Origin: Cellulophaga omnivescoria
GTDB lineage: Bacteria; Bacteroidota; Bacteroidia; Flavobacteriales; Flavobacteriaceae
Direction of reading: 5' to 3'
Assembly: GCF_001999725.1 (NCBI RefSeq)
Contig: NZ_MDDP01000010.1
Location: 248,001 to 312,000 of the forward strand
DNA: 64,000 nt
In this document: piece by piece, positions 13,593-22,077 of the stretch
How positions within the stretch are numbered: the stretch's first letter is position 1
How the letters are laid out: each line of letters begins with the position of its first letter
Program-made: the position numbers and the translations under genes
The notes under the pieces: generated by a model
What the model saw: only the letters and a program-made list of their open reading frames with translations
Database searches by the model: none
What the model was told of the DNA's origin: nothing

Positions 13593-15671
13593 TTAATTTA
13601 TTGTTTCACCACTATTTACACCATCTTCATCTGGGTTCACAAAAACTAATTTGCCATCTGCATTCTCTGTCATTAAAATCATTCCCTCACTCTCTACACC
13701 GCGTAAAGCTCTTGGAGCTAGGTTTACTAAAACGGTAACTTTTTTACCAACAATTTCTTCCGGAGTAAAGCTTTCTGCAATACCAGATACTATAGTGCGG
13801 GTATCTAAACCAGTATCTACCTTTAAAACCAATAGTTTTTTGGCTTTTGGCATTTTTTCAGCTTCTATAATGGTACCCACACGCATGTCTAACTTTGTAA
13901 AATCGTCAAAAGTAATGGTGTCTTTTTGCGCAGCTACTTCTTTATTCATTTGTAAGTTTGCTTTTTTTGTAGCTTCTAATTTTGCTAATTGAGCTTCAAT
14001 TTCTTTGTCTTCTACTTTTCTAAACAATAACTCTGCTTTGTTAATTGTATGTCCGGCTGGTAATAACACATCTAAGGTAGAAACGGTGTTCCATTCTACA
14101 GTTGTGTCTGTAGCAGCTATATTTAAAATGTTTTTAAGTTTAGCAGATGTAAAAGGTAAAAATGGCTCACTTAGTACAGCCAATGCAGATGCTATTTGTA
14201 AAGCAACGAACATTATGGTTTTTACACGTTCTTCATCTTGCTTAATAACTTTCCAAGGTTCTTCATCTGCTAAGTACTTGTTACCAAGTCTGGCAAGGTT
14301 CATTAATTCTTGTCCGGCTTCTCTAAATCTATAGCGCTCTAAAGAACTAGAAATTATTTCTGGGTATTTTTTAACCTCTTCTAAAGTAGCTGTATCTATT
14401 TCAGAAAATGTTGCAGGAGTAGGTAAAACACCGTTATAGTATTTGTTTGTTAATACCACAACTCTGTTTATAAAGTTACCAAAAATGGCTACCAACTCGT
14501 TATTATTACGTGCCTGAAAATCTTTCCAAGTAAAATCGTTATCCTTAGTTTCTGGTGCATTTGCAGTTAATGTATAACGTAACACATCTTGCATATCTGG
14601 GAAATCTTCTAAATACTCATGCAACCAAACAGCCCAGTTTTTAGAGGTTGATAACTTATTGCCTTCTAAATTTAAAAACTCATTTGCTGGTACGTTTTCC
14701 GGTAGAATAAAATCTCCGTGTGCTTTTAGCATACTAGGAAAAATAATACAGTGAAACACTATATTGTCTTTACCTATAAAATGAAGCATTTTTGTGTTTT
14801 CATCTTTCCAATACGGTTCCCAGTCTTTACCCTCACGAGCAGCCCATTCTTTTGTAGATGAAATGTAACCAATAGGAGCATCAAACCAAACATACAGTAC
14901 TTTGCCTTCGCCACCAGGAACAGGTACTGGAATTCCCCAGTCTAAATCTCTGGTTACTGCACGTGGTTTTAAACCATCATCTATCCAAGATTTGCATTGT
15001 CCGTAAACATTGGGTTTCCAATCATTTTTATGGCCTTCTAAAATCCATTCTTTTAAAAAGTCCTCGTACCTATCTAAAGGTAAAAACCAGTGTTTTGTTT
15101 CTTTTAATGTTGGTACAGCACCAGATATTGTAGATTTTGGATTTATTAGCTCGGTAGCATTTAAGGTAGACCCGCAATTTTCGCACTGGTCACCATAAGC
15201 TTCTTCATGACCACATTTAGGGCAGGTGCCAATTACAAATCTGTCTGCTAAAAACTGTTTAGCTTCTGCGTCATACAATTGTTCTGTGGTTTCTTCTATA
15301 AAATCACCTTTGTCATACAAATTCTTAAAAAACTCAGAAGCTGTATCATGGTGTACTTGTGCAGATGTGCGCGAGTAATTATCAAACGTAATTCCAAAAT
15401 CTAAAAACGATTGTTTAATTATTGCGTGGTATTTATCTATAACTTCTTTAGGTGTAATACCTTCTTTTTTGGCTTTCATAGAAATAGCTACACCGTGCTC
15501 ATCACTACCGCAAACAAAGGCAACGTCTTTATTTGTTCCTCTTAAATAACGTGCATAAATATCGGCAGGAACATATACACCTGCCAAATGCCCAATATGT
15601 ATTGGTCCGTTTGTGTAGGGTAATGCTGCTGTAATTGTATATCTGTTTGGTGTTTTTGTTTGCTGTGCCAT
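13593..15671 (-). CDS. metG: Methionyl-tRNA synthetase
   Basis: The enzyme has 692 residues from the ATG at 15671-15669 ([20 protein letters not shown]); an in-frame ATG seven codons upstream is less likely. It charges tRNA-Met. Class I signature HIGH appears as PIHIGHLAG, the KMSKS loop as KLSTSKN, and the zinc knuckle as [18 protein letters not shown]. The C-terminal third carries the tRNA-binding (OB/EMAP-like) domain, [30 protein letters not shown], found in dimeric MetRS. A -7 element (TATTTTTG, minus strand, 15697-15690) lies 19 bp upstream. Confidence 0.97.
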   Translation of the reverse strand: MAQQTKTPNRYTITAALPYTNGPIHIGHLAGVYVPADIYARYLRGTNKDVAFVCGSDEHGVAISMKAKKEGITPKEVIDKYHAIIKQSFLDFGITFDNYSRTSAQVHHDTASEFFKNLYDKGDFIEETTEQLYDAEAKQFLADRFVIGTCPKCGHEEAYGDQCENCGSTLNATELINPKSTISGAVPTLKETKHWFLPLDRYEDFLKEWILEGHKNDWKPNVYGQCKSWIDDGLKPRAVTRDLDWGIPVPVPGGEGKVLYVWFDAPIGYISSTKEWAAREGKDWEPYWKDENTKMLHFIGKDNIVFHCIIFPSMLKAHGDFILPENVPANEFLNLEGNKLSTSKNWAVWLHEYLEDFPDMQDVLRYTLTANAPETKDNDFTWKDFQARNNNELVAIFGNFINRVVVLTNKYYNGVLPTPATFSEIDTATLEEVKKYPEIISSSLERYRFREAGQELMNLARLGNKYLADEEPWKVIKQDEERVKTIMFVALQIASALAVLSEPFLPFTSAKLKNILNIAATDTTVEWNTVSTLDVLLPAGHTINKAELLFRKVEDKEIEAQLAKLEATKKANLQMNKEVAAQKDTITFDDFTKLDMRVGTIIEAEKMPKAKKLLVLKVDTGLDTRTIVSGIAESFTPEEIVGKKVTVLVNLAPRALRGVESEGMILMTENADGKLVFVNPDEDGVNSGETIN

Positions 15672-15842
15672 TAAAATTGAATTAAAGCACAAAAATACAT
15701 TTTTGCCAGCAGTACTAAAGAAAAAGATAGAAATAAATACGTGATACAGGCGCTTGTTGCTTTTAAAAACTGTGGCATTACAACGATTATTTAAAATATA
15801 TGCTGTATTTTTTAGTTGTAATAGTATAAAAAAGATAAAGTT

Positions 15843-16013
15843 ATGAGTGGCAAACCAGTACGTAAAGATATTTTAAAGTCTGTAGATCTAGATGCTATAA
15901 AAGACACAACTAAAGCTAAAGATGATATTACACGTGTGTACAAAAACAAAAACTCTAGAGTTAAAAAGGAGCTAGATTTTAAAACCAAAAAAAACAATAC
16001 CAAATTGGCATAA
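15843..16013 (+). CDS. Small charged protein, 56 residues
   Basis: The plus strand encodes a 56-residue, highly charged protein from ATG 15843 to TAA 16011-16013. It begins [20 protein letters not shown] and ends with Lys-rich [11 protein letters not shown]. Periodic charges suggest helix. The opposite-strand frame over the same bases is hydrophobic and looks like a shadow of this one. The gene lies alone between metG and the DUF1501 gene, both on the other strand. Its stop codon is at the edge of the terminator for the DUF1501 gene. Function is unknown and the gene call is tentative. Confidence 0.5.
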   Translation: MSGKPVRKDILKSVDLDAIKDTTKAKDDITRVYKNKNSRVKKELDFKTKKNNTKLA

Positions 16014-16043
16014 AAAAGCACCTAAAACGTAAGTTGAAGGTGC
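16012..16043 (-). terminator. Rho-independent terminator for the DUF1501 gene
   Basis: On the minus strand GCACCT (16043-16038) pairs with AGGTGC (16023-16018) across a 14-nt loop and is followed by a run of six T residues (16017-16012). It lies 33 bp past the stop of the gene at 16076-17791. Confidence 0.7.
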
Positions 16044-16075
16044 ATTAAAGTAACATTAATTGTAACGTAAACTAT

Positions 16076-17791
16076 TTAGGATACCATTACAGATTTGCTC
16101 ATTTTTTGGTCTTTAACACTTATTCTGTATATATATTTGCCGGTAGCAAGGTTTACAGGTAAGCGTTCTCTAATGTTAATTTCTTGGGCTCCTTCAGTAG
16201 TCATAGCATTGTATACCGTGCCTATGTTTTGCCCTAAAATGTTATAAATTTGGATATCTACATGTGCCGTAAAAGGCATTTCTAAATGTATTGTTGGGTT
16301 TCCTTTTGTAGGATAATATGGTTTGTGTACTACCATATTTTCTATTACAGGGTCTGGTTCTGTAGGATCCGTGCCACCGTCACCAGGACCTGGTAAAACA
16401 GGCGTTTCATCATCAATTGCAATATCCGGAAAATCTTCTCCACTACAACTAAAACCTAAATCTACTGGCACATAAGTGCGCCCTAATAAATGCCTTTCTA
16501 CAGCTTCTCTAGGTACACATAACCATTCTGCTAAAACAGTACCGTACAAATCTCTAAAATCCATTGTGTACTCTAGGTTTCCTCTTTCGTTGGGGTCATC
16601 TAACGATGGATGATCACCAACAAAGGCACTACCATTTAAAGCAGAACCAAAAAATAGGGTAGGACTGGCTTTACCATGATCAGTACCGTTAGATCCGTTT
16701 TCGTAAATTCTACGTCCAAACTCAGAGAAAGTCATACTTAAAACCTTGTCGTCTTGATCTGTACAGGCTAAATCCTGATAGAAATCACTTACTGCAACAG
16801 ATAAATTTGTCATTAAACGCTCATGCGCTAATGGCTGATTTCCGTGTGTATCAAAACCACCCATAGAAATCATATATACTTTTGTGCCTAAACCTCCTTT
16901 AATAAGTTTAGCTAACACAGCTAATTGTCTAGCAAAACTATTGTCTTGGTATTCTATACCACAACCCAATGCCTCACCACGTTCATAAGCTTCATGTATT
17001 TTGCCAGAGTACTCATAAGTTGTGTTTGCAACACCTCTTAAAAATTTAATTTGGTCACCATACATACAGTCACCAAAAATGGTTTCGTCTGCTATTTCAT
17101 ACTGGTTACCTGTTTCTGCAATACGTTCTAGTTGGTTAATATTACTAGTAACAAAGGCATAATTAGTTTCTTCTCCCTGAAATACTAAGCTACCGTATTG
17201 TCCTATTTGAATGGCAGCAGGAGCTTCTGGAGGATTTATTAAATAATCTTGATATAATTCTTCAAAATGTCTACCCATCCAACCTGTATTTTCTCCAGAA
17301 AAACCTGTGGTTGTTAAGTCGGTATTGGCAAAAATATCTGATCCTGTAAAGTGAGATAAACTCTGACCTTCATATCCAACACCGTGCACAGCTTTAAATT
17401 GGCCTTCTCCCCACATACGTTCTAGAGATGTCATATATGACGGCACACCAAAATTATCGGTTAATTTTAGAACCTTACTTTCTGGTATGTAAATATTTGG
17501 TCTTGCATTTGCGTACGTATCATATTGCTCTATTGGTATAACAGTACTTAAACCGTCATTACCACCTGCAAGTCTTATTAAAACTAAAACTTTACCGTCT
17601 GACTCTGCATCTGCAATTGCAGTAGATAAGGGAGATTTGGCCGAAGCGTTTAAAACATTACTGCCTAATAGCATAGAACCAGAGCCAACCATACCCATTG
17701 CTTGTAAAAATGAACGTCTGTTCCATTTTTTATGCTCTAAGTCATGAGCCTCTTTGTCTGCATGTTGTACTTTAGAATTTGTATTGCACAT
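16076..17791 (-). CDS. DUF1501 surface protein with Tat-like signal and T9SS sorting domain
   Basis: The 571-residue protein matches DUF1501 (an alkaline phosphatase/sulfatase-like fold): VLVLIRLAGGNDGLSTVIP, GQSLSHFTGSDIF, MISMGGFDTHGNQ, FSEFGRRIYENGSNGTDHGKASP. The N-terminus has a twin-arginine motif, NRRSFLQAMGM, followed by a hydrophobic stretch ending ASA, so Tat export is likely. A proline-rich linker near residue 475 leads to a C-terminal T9SS type A sorting domain (IYNILGQNIGTVYNA, LATGKYIYRISV, KSVMVS), so it should be carried to the cell surface. It is 9 bp downstream of the DUF1800 gene, a standard partner in Bacteroidota and Planctomycetes. Enzymatic role is not established. Confidence 0.92.
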   Translation of the reverse strand: MCNTNSKVQHADKEAHDLEHKKWNRRSFLQAMGMVGSGSMLLGSNVLNASAKSPLSTAIADAESDGKVLVLIRLAGGNDGLSTVIPIEQYDTYANARPNIYIPESKVLKLTDNFGVPSYMTSLERMWGEGQFKAVHGVGYEGQSLSHFTGSDIFANTDLTTTGFSGENTGWMGRHFEELYQDYLINPPEAPAAIQIGQYGSLVFQGEETNYAFVTSNINQLERIAETGNQYEIADETIFGDCMYGDQIKFLRGVANTTYEYSGKIHEAYERGEALGCGIEYQDNSFARQLAVLAKLIKGGLGTKVYMISMGGFDTHGNQPLAHERLMTNLSVAVSDFYQDLACTDQDDKVLSMTFSEFGRRIYENGSNGTDHGKASPTLFFGSALNGSAFVGDHPSLDDPNERGNLEYTMDFRDLYGTVLAEWLCVPREAVERHLLGRTYVPVDLGFSCSGEDFPDIAIDDETPVLPGPGDGGTDPTEPDPVIENMVVHKPYYPTKGNPTIHLEMPFTAHVDIQIYNILGQNIGTVYNAMTTEGAQEINIRERLPVNLATGKYIYRISVKDQKMSKSVMVS

Positions 17792-17800
17792 AATAAATGG

Positions 17801-19294
17801 TTATTTTAATTGGAATTCTGGTTGTCTAATAATATGCATCATAAGCTGAAAAACTAATACTTCTGCGCCTGGGTAATATAAGTTCCAGGTGCCGTCTCCT
17901 TCAGGCGGAGCGTAATATTGTACAAGTGCATCATCTCTAAATACATCATACGCATTTTGTAACTCATCTGCAGCAATACCTTTTGGTAATAATTTACCTA
18001 AAATGGCATCTGTAACTCTATCTGGACTGCTTTCTGTAGATGCATTGGGTGTAACAGAAATGGCAAATTCTCTAAATTGCTCAGAGTTTGCATTGTATGC
18101 AGTTTGTAAGTATAGTTCTGCAGACAACCAACGTCCAATCATAAAATTGGTGTTTATCCAGTACCTATCTCTGTACCATCCTTCTACTCCAGGAGGGTTA
18201 AAAATTTCCTGTCCTAATAGTCTACACGTGTTTTCTACGCTTGCAATTGTATCCTCATCAAACGCAAAGTTTGTTTCGTTTATTAAATTAACATAAATAT
18301 CAAACGGACTTTTTATAATTACACCTACAGCTTCCTCATCATAAAAATGTTCACTTTTAAAAAGTACTCTTAATACTTCTGCTATTTCAAAACCACTGTT
18401 TCTAAAAACAACGGCTAACTCACTAACAATTTGCTTTGCATTCCCATTATTTTCTTCATCATCAGAATCAGGGTGAATAAAAAATTCATAAAGTTTTTTA
18501 CAAATAAACCAGCTAATTTTTTCTTCTCTTTGGTCAAATAAATTGTCTATAACCCCATCATAATCAAAAGTATCTGTTTGACCAAAAATTATTTTAGTTC
18601 CAGCATCGTGCTTTGTAGGGTCAAAAGTAATAGGAGTGTATCTTTCTTCACCGCGTTCTACCCAACCCGTTAATGCTCTAGAAGTTTCTATAATATCTTC
18701 TTCTGTATAACCATTACCCTCGCCTAAAGTAAATAACTCATACAACTCACGAGCATAGTTTTCGTTAGGGTTGTTTCCATTATTAAATACGCCATCTAAA
18801 TAAAAAAGCATTGCATCGTTAAGGCCTATTTCTCTTACAAAATCTTTAAAGTTGCCTATTGCATTGCGTTGCAAACAATCTACATACCTGTATAATAGTG
18901 GCGGAGCCATATAGTTTCTGTATTCGGTAACAAAGTGGTTGCTCCAAAAGAAACTTAATCTGTCTTTTAAATTATTTGTAACTAAACCATTAATATATAG
19001 GTTTATGAACTCGCGTTTTTGTTGTGTAGTAATTTGACTTTTTGCATCATTATCCTCTGGATAATCTGCTCCGGTCCAGTTTGCCCAAGTTGGGGTTGCA
19101 ATCCCTGGCATACTAATAGCCTCAGCTATTAAATTGTCTACATAAGCAGAAACATTCTGCCCTACTGCGTTAGTAATAGTGTCTACAGAGGCACTAAAAC
19201 CTAATCTCCTGTATAGATGTTCAGCTTTTTGTTTGTCTAGTGAGCCAGCTATGGGGTTTAGCGATGCAGAGTTGCAATTCACAAAATATTCCAT
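17801..19294 (-). CDS. DUF1800 domain-containing protein
   Basis: The 497-residue protein has the DUF1800 pattern: LYRRLGFSASVDTI near the N-terminus, FFWSNHFVTEYRNYMAPPLLYRYVD, NYARELYELFTLGEGNGYTEEDI, then ALTGW and FIHPDSDDEE. It has no clear classical signal peptide. It starts 9 bp before the DUF1501 gene, forming the usual DUF1800-DUF1501 pair. Their function is not established; a surface or periplasmic complex is inferred from the partner's export signals. The 195 bp upstream, shared with divergent yraN, should contain both promoters. Confidence 0.9.
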   Translation of the reverse strand: MEYFVNCNSASLNPIAGSLDKQKAEHLYRRLGFSASVDTITNAVGQNVSAYVDNLIAEAISMPGIATPTWANWTGADYPEDNDAKSQITTQQKREFINLYINGLVTNNLKDRLSFFWSNHFVTEYRNYMAPPLLYRYVDCLQRNAIGNFKDFVREIGLNDAMLFYLDGVFNNGNNPNENYARELYELFTLGEGNGYTEEDIIETSRALTGWVERGEERYTPITFDPTKHDAGTKIIFGQTDTFDYDGVIDNLFDQREEKISWFICKKLYEFFIHPDSDDEENNGNAKQIVSELAVVFRNSGFEIAEVLRVLFKSEHFYDEEAVGVIIKSPFDIYVNLINETNFAFDEDTIASVENTCRLLGQEIFNPPGVEGWYRDRYWINTNFMIGRWLSAELYLQTAYNANSEQFREFAISVTPNASTESSPDRVTDAILGKLLPKGIAADELQNAYDVFRDDALVQYYAPPEGDGTWNLYYPGAEVLVFQLMMHIIRQPEFQLK

Positions 19295-19489
19295 AATAAT
19301 TATTGCATTAGTATTGATCGGTTATTGGGTTGTGTGTTTATTTTTAACGTTAAAATATACATAACAGTATATCTATGGTTAAAAAATTTAACAACATAAC
19401 GCTATTAGCTACGTAAATTAAGTAGTTTTAGATGATGAAAGGCTTTTTTTTTCGATGAAATACTGTAATTTGTGTGTTAAATTTTATTT

Positions 19490-19849
19490 ATGAGTAATCA
19501 CAATGAGTTTGGTAAGGAAGGCGAAAAGCTTGCAGTACAATTTTTAAAAGACAATGGTTACACTATAAAGCGCCTTAATTATCGCTATTTAAAAGCTGAG
19601 GTAGATATTATTGCTCAACAACAACATACACTTGCAATTATAGAGGTTAAGTCTAGAAGTAGTGAGGCATTGCAGAACATTGCTGATACGGTAACCGCAA
19701 AAAAAATAAAGCTTTTAGTAATGGCGGCAGATCACTATGTTGCTGATAATGATTTAGATGTAGAGGTTAGATTTGATATTATTACAATTCTTAAAAATGC
19801 AGATAATTTAAAAATTGAGCATTTAAAGGATGCTTTTTATCATTTTTAA
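19490..19849 (+). CDS. yraN: YraN/UPF0102 family endonuclease-like protein
   Basis: The 119-residue protein has the Holliday-junction-resolvase-like nuclease fold of UPF0102: FGKEGEKLAVQFLKDNGYTI, then YLKAEVDIIAQQQHTLAIIEVKSRS. This gives the E-x-D-x-x-E-x-K catalytic layout of PD-(D/E)XK nucleases. Activity in cells is not well defined. It is cytoplasmic, of usual length and divergent from the DUF1800 gene. The ACT-domain gene follows 157 bp later with its own promoter. Confidence 0.9.
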   Translation: MSNHNEFGKEGEKLAVQFLKDNGYTIKRLNYRYLKAEVDIIAQQQHTLAIIEVKSRSSEALQNIADTVTAKKIKLLVMAADHYVADNDLDVEVRFDIITILKNADNLKIEHLKDAFYHF

Positions 19850-19881
19850 AATTCACCCTACTTATTTTTATCATATTACAA

Positions 19882-19912
19882 TTGTTACATTTAAAACAAT
19901 TTGTTATTTTTG
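19882..19912 (+). promoter_or_regulatory. Bacteroidota-type promoter for the ACT-domain gene
   Basis: TTG at 19882-19884 is separated by 20 bp from TATTTTTG at 19905-19912, a full match to the TTG-N19-21-TAnnTTTG consensus. The predicted transcript would have a leader of about 85 nt before the start at 20007. Confidence 0.75.
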
Positions 19913-20006
19913 AATCATCAAAATGTATTTTTTTCTTTTTTATTGAAGATTTTTTTGATAGCACATACAAACTAACAACCAAAAATTAACTTAAACTTGT
20001 AACAAG

Positions 20007-20666
20007 ATGAAAACAATATCATCAGTAGTAGAGGAGTACATTAAAAAGAAACCTTTTTTACAAAGCGCTTTAGCACAGAGTATTATTAACTTAACTTCAT
20101 TATCTAGAATAATTAAGCCGGAAATTGAATCTGAATTAGGAAAAGATATTAGAAATGGAGCTATTGTTATGGCTTTAAAAAGATTGTCTGACGATTTAGA
20201 ATTTAGAGCAACACACAAAATTGTTAAGGTTTTAAAAAATATTGGCGAAATTACCGTAAGGTCTTCTTTAACAGATTTTACTTTTTTACTGTCTGATTCT
20301 ATCTTAGATAACCAAACTAAATTAATTAGAGAAGTAAATAAAAATAAAGACGTTTTTTACACATCTTCTAGAGGTGTAAATGAGCTAAATATTGTGGTAA
20401 ACAACACCCTAGATAATACGGTGGAAGAACTGTTTAAACACGAAAGATGCACACAAAAGGCCGAAAATTTATCGTCTATAACAGTAAAGCTACCAGCAGA
20501 AAATGTATCTGTACCTGGTATTTATTACTTTATTTTTCAGCGTTTGGCTTGGGAAGGTATTGTGCTTTTTGAGGTGATTTCTACAACCAATGAGTTTACT
20601 ATTTTAGTAAATGATGAGCAGGTAGACGTAGCCTTTAAAACTATAAAAGATCTAAAGGCTTTATAA
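20007..20666 (+). CDS. ACT-domain protein of unknown function
   Basis: The 219-residue cytoplasmic protein starts MKTISSVVEEYIKKKPFLQ. A helical N-terminal half (DIRNGAIVMALKRLSDDLEF) resembles a small regulatory or HTH-like region. The C-terminal half has an ACT-like beta-alpha fold: SITVKLPAENVSVPGIYYFIFQRLAWEGIVLFEVISTTNEFTILVNDEQVDVAF. ACT domains bind amino acids and regulate metabolic enzymes or transcription. Homologues in flavobacteria are often labelled aspartate kinase, but no kinase domain is present, so that label would mislead. It has its own promoter. Confidence 0.7.
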   Translation: MKTISSVVEEYIKKKPFLQSALAQSIINLTSLSRIIKPEIESELGKDIRNGAIVMALKRLSDDLEFRATHKIVKVLKNIGEITVRSSLTDFTFLLSDSILDNQTKLIREVNKNKDVFYTSSRGVNELNIVVNNTLDNTVEELFKHERCTQKAENLSSITVKLPAENVSVPGIYYFIFQRLAWEGIVLFEVISTTNEFTILVNDEQVDVAFKTIKDLKAL

Positions 20667-20677
20667 GTCTATTTGTA

Positions 20678-21994
20678 CTATTTTTTATTTAAATATTCTA
20701 GAACTTCTTTGTAGGTTTCTGGCTTGTTTACAATTTTTTTATCCCTGTCTAAAATAAAGTAAGTAGGTGTTGCAGAAATGTTGTACAATTCTGCATATTT
20801 GCTATCCCATTTTCCAAGGGCTATTGCATGAGTAAAGCTTTTTAGTTTAGCAGACTCGGTGTCCCAATAATTGTATTCATCTTCTAGGCCTACAGCAAGT
20901 ACTTTTACGTTGTTATATAGTTGTATTGCTTTGTTAAGTTCTGGCAATTCTTTTAAACAGTGAGAGCAGGTACTACTCCAAAACACAACTACGTAATTGT
21001 CTGCAGCAGCTAACTTGCTTAGACTGTTTTTTCCATCATTCCAAGTAATTTCTGGAGCTTTTGCACCAATTCTTAATCTTGTATGTGCCTCTATACCTTT
21101 TATTAATTCTTGATTATTAGTAACTGAGCCTAATTTTTTTAGGAAATTACTGTAGATAAAATCTGATGTTTTATCATACTTTGCACTGGCAGCATAAATC
21201 CACATATCATAAAACAAGCTAAACTTAAAAGTATCAGTAACACCATCTAGTTTACTAGCTACAGTTTGTACATTTTGCTGTAATATTGTTTCTGTAGCAT
21301 CTTTTGTAATTTTATTTAACGGCAAAGATGTAAATACATAGTTTAGTGTTTTATCTGTTAAAAAAGAAGAGGCTTGTAGCTGCTTGTTTTTAAAATCTAT
21401 TGCTGTAAAATAGTTTTGCTTTTTATGTTCTACAAACTCATATATAGACTCAAAATTACTTGCTATATATGGCTTATTTGCCTTAATAAAATTGAGAGCT
21501 ATTAAATCTTTAGCATCAGCTTCATACTTAGCCTGTGTGCTATTTATTTTATCATAAAGCTTTGCTAGTTCTTTTTTGTTAGTGCTGTTAGAGGTGTAAA
21601 AATCAATAACCTGCTTTTGTAGTGCATTAATTTCTAAAAAGTAACTATTAAGCATTTTATTTTCTTTAGATGTGGTGTAGGTAGCCCCATCTTGAGCATT
21701 AAAATTAAGTACAATGTCTTCTTTACCGTTGTACAAAACATCAAAATTAAACTCTTCTTGCGGGACCGCGTATACTAACCTATAAGTTCCGGCTGCTGCA
21801 CTTGCTGGTAATTCTAATTTAAATTTACCATCTTCTATTTTAGTATCTGCAACATAAACTTGTGTGCCAGGTTTAAGTTGGTATGCAATAAGCCAAGTAT
21901 ACTCTTTAGCAGGTGAAAATGTGCCAGAAATAGTGTGTTGTGCTGCTAATGATACAGCTATAAATGCAAATAATAAAGTTAATGTTTTTTTCAT
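20678..21994 (-). CDS. TlpA-like thiol-disulfide oxidoreductase with N-terminal DUF4369-type region
   Basis: The 438-residue exported protein has a signal peptide (MKKTLTLLFAFIAVSLAAQ), an N-terminal beta-sandwich-like region of the DUF4369 kind (HTISGTFSPAKEYTWLIAYQL), a long helical middle (about 105-300) and a C-terminal thioredoxin domain. The redox site is CSHC in FWSSTCSHCLKELPELNKA near residues 340-343; TPTYFILDRDKKIV supplies the cis-proline strand. Such proteins reduce or protect periplasmic thiols in Bacteroidota. It converges on the ACT gene with only 11 bp between stops. Confidence 0.9.
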   Translation of the reverse strand: MKKTLTLLFAFIAVSLAAQHTISGTFSPAKEYTWLIAYQLKPGTQVYVADTKIEDGKFKLELPASAAAGTYRLVYAVPQEEFNFDVLYNGKEDIVLNFNAQDGATYTTSKENKMLNSYFLEINALQKQVIDFYTSNSTNKKELAKLYDKINSTQAKYEADAKDLIALNFIKANKPYIASNFESIYEFVEHKKQNYFTAIDFKNKQLQASSFLTDKTLNYVFTSLPLNKITKDATETILQQNVQTVASKLDGVTDTFKFSLFYDMWIYAASAKYDKTSDFIYSNFLKKLGSVTNNQELIKGIEAHTRLRIGAKAPEITWNDGKNSLSKLAAADNYVVVFWSSTCSHCLKELPELNKAIQLYNNVKVLAVGLEDEYNYWDTESAKLKSFTHAIALGKWDSKYAELYNISATPTYFILDRDKKIVNKPETYKEVLEYLNKK

Positions 21995-22077
21995 AGTATG
22001 CTTTTTAGCAATGGTTATTGCTTAGTTACTTAGCTTATTTTCAAAAATCGAACCAAACTAAGTATTTGTGTTCATTT

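Noticed and set aside
15812-16021. Hydrophobic minus-strand reading frame of 69 codons
   Set aside because: It lies antisense to a charged plus-strand frame (15843-16013) and over a terminator; the plus-strand frame has the more protein-like composition.
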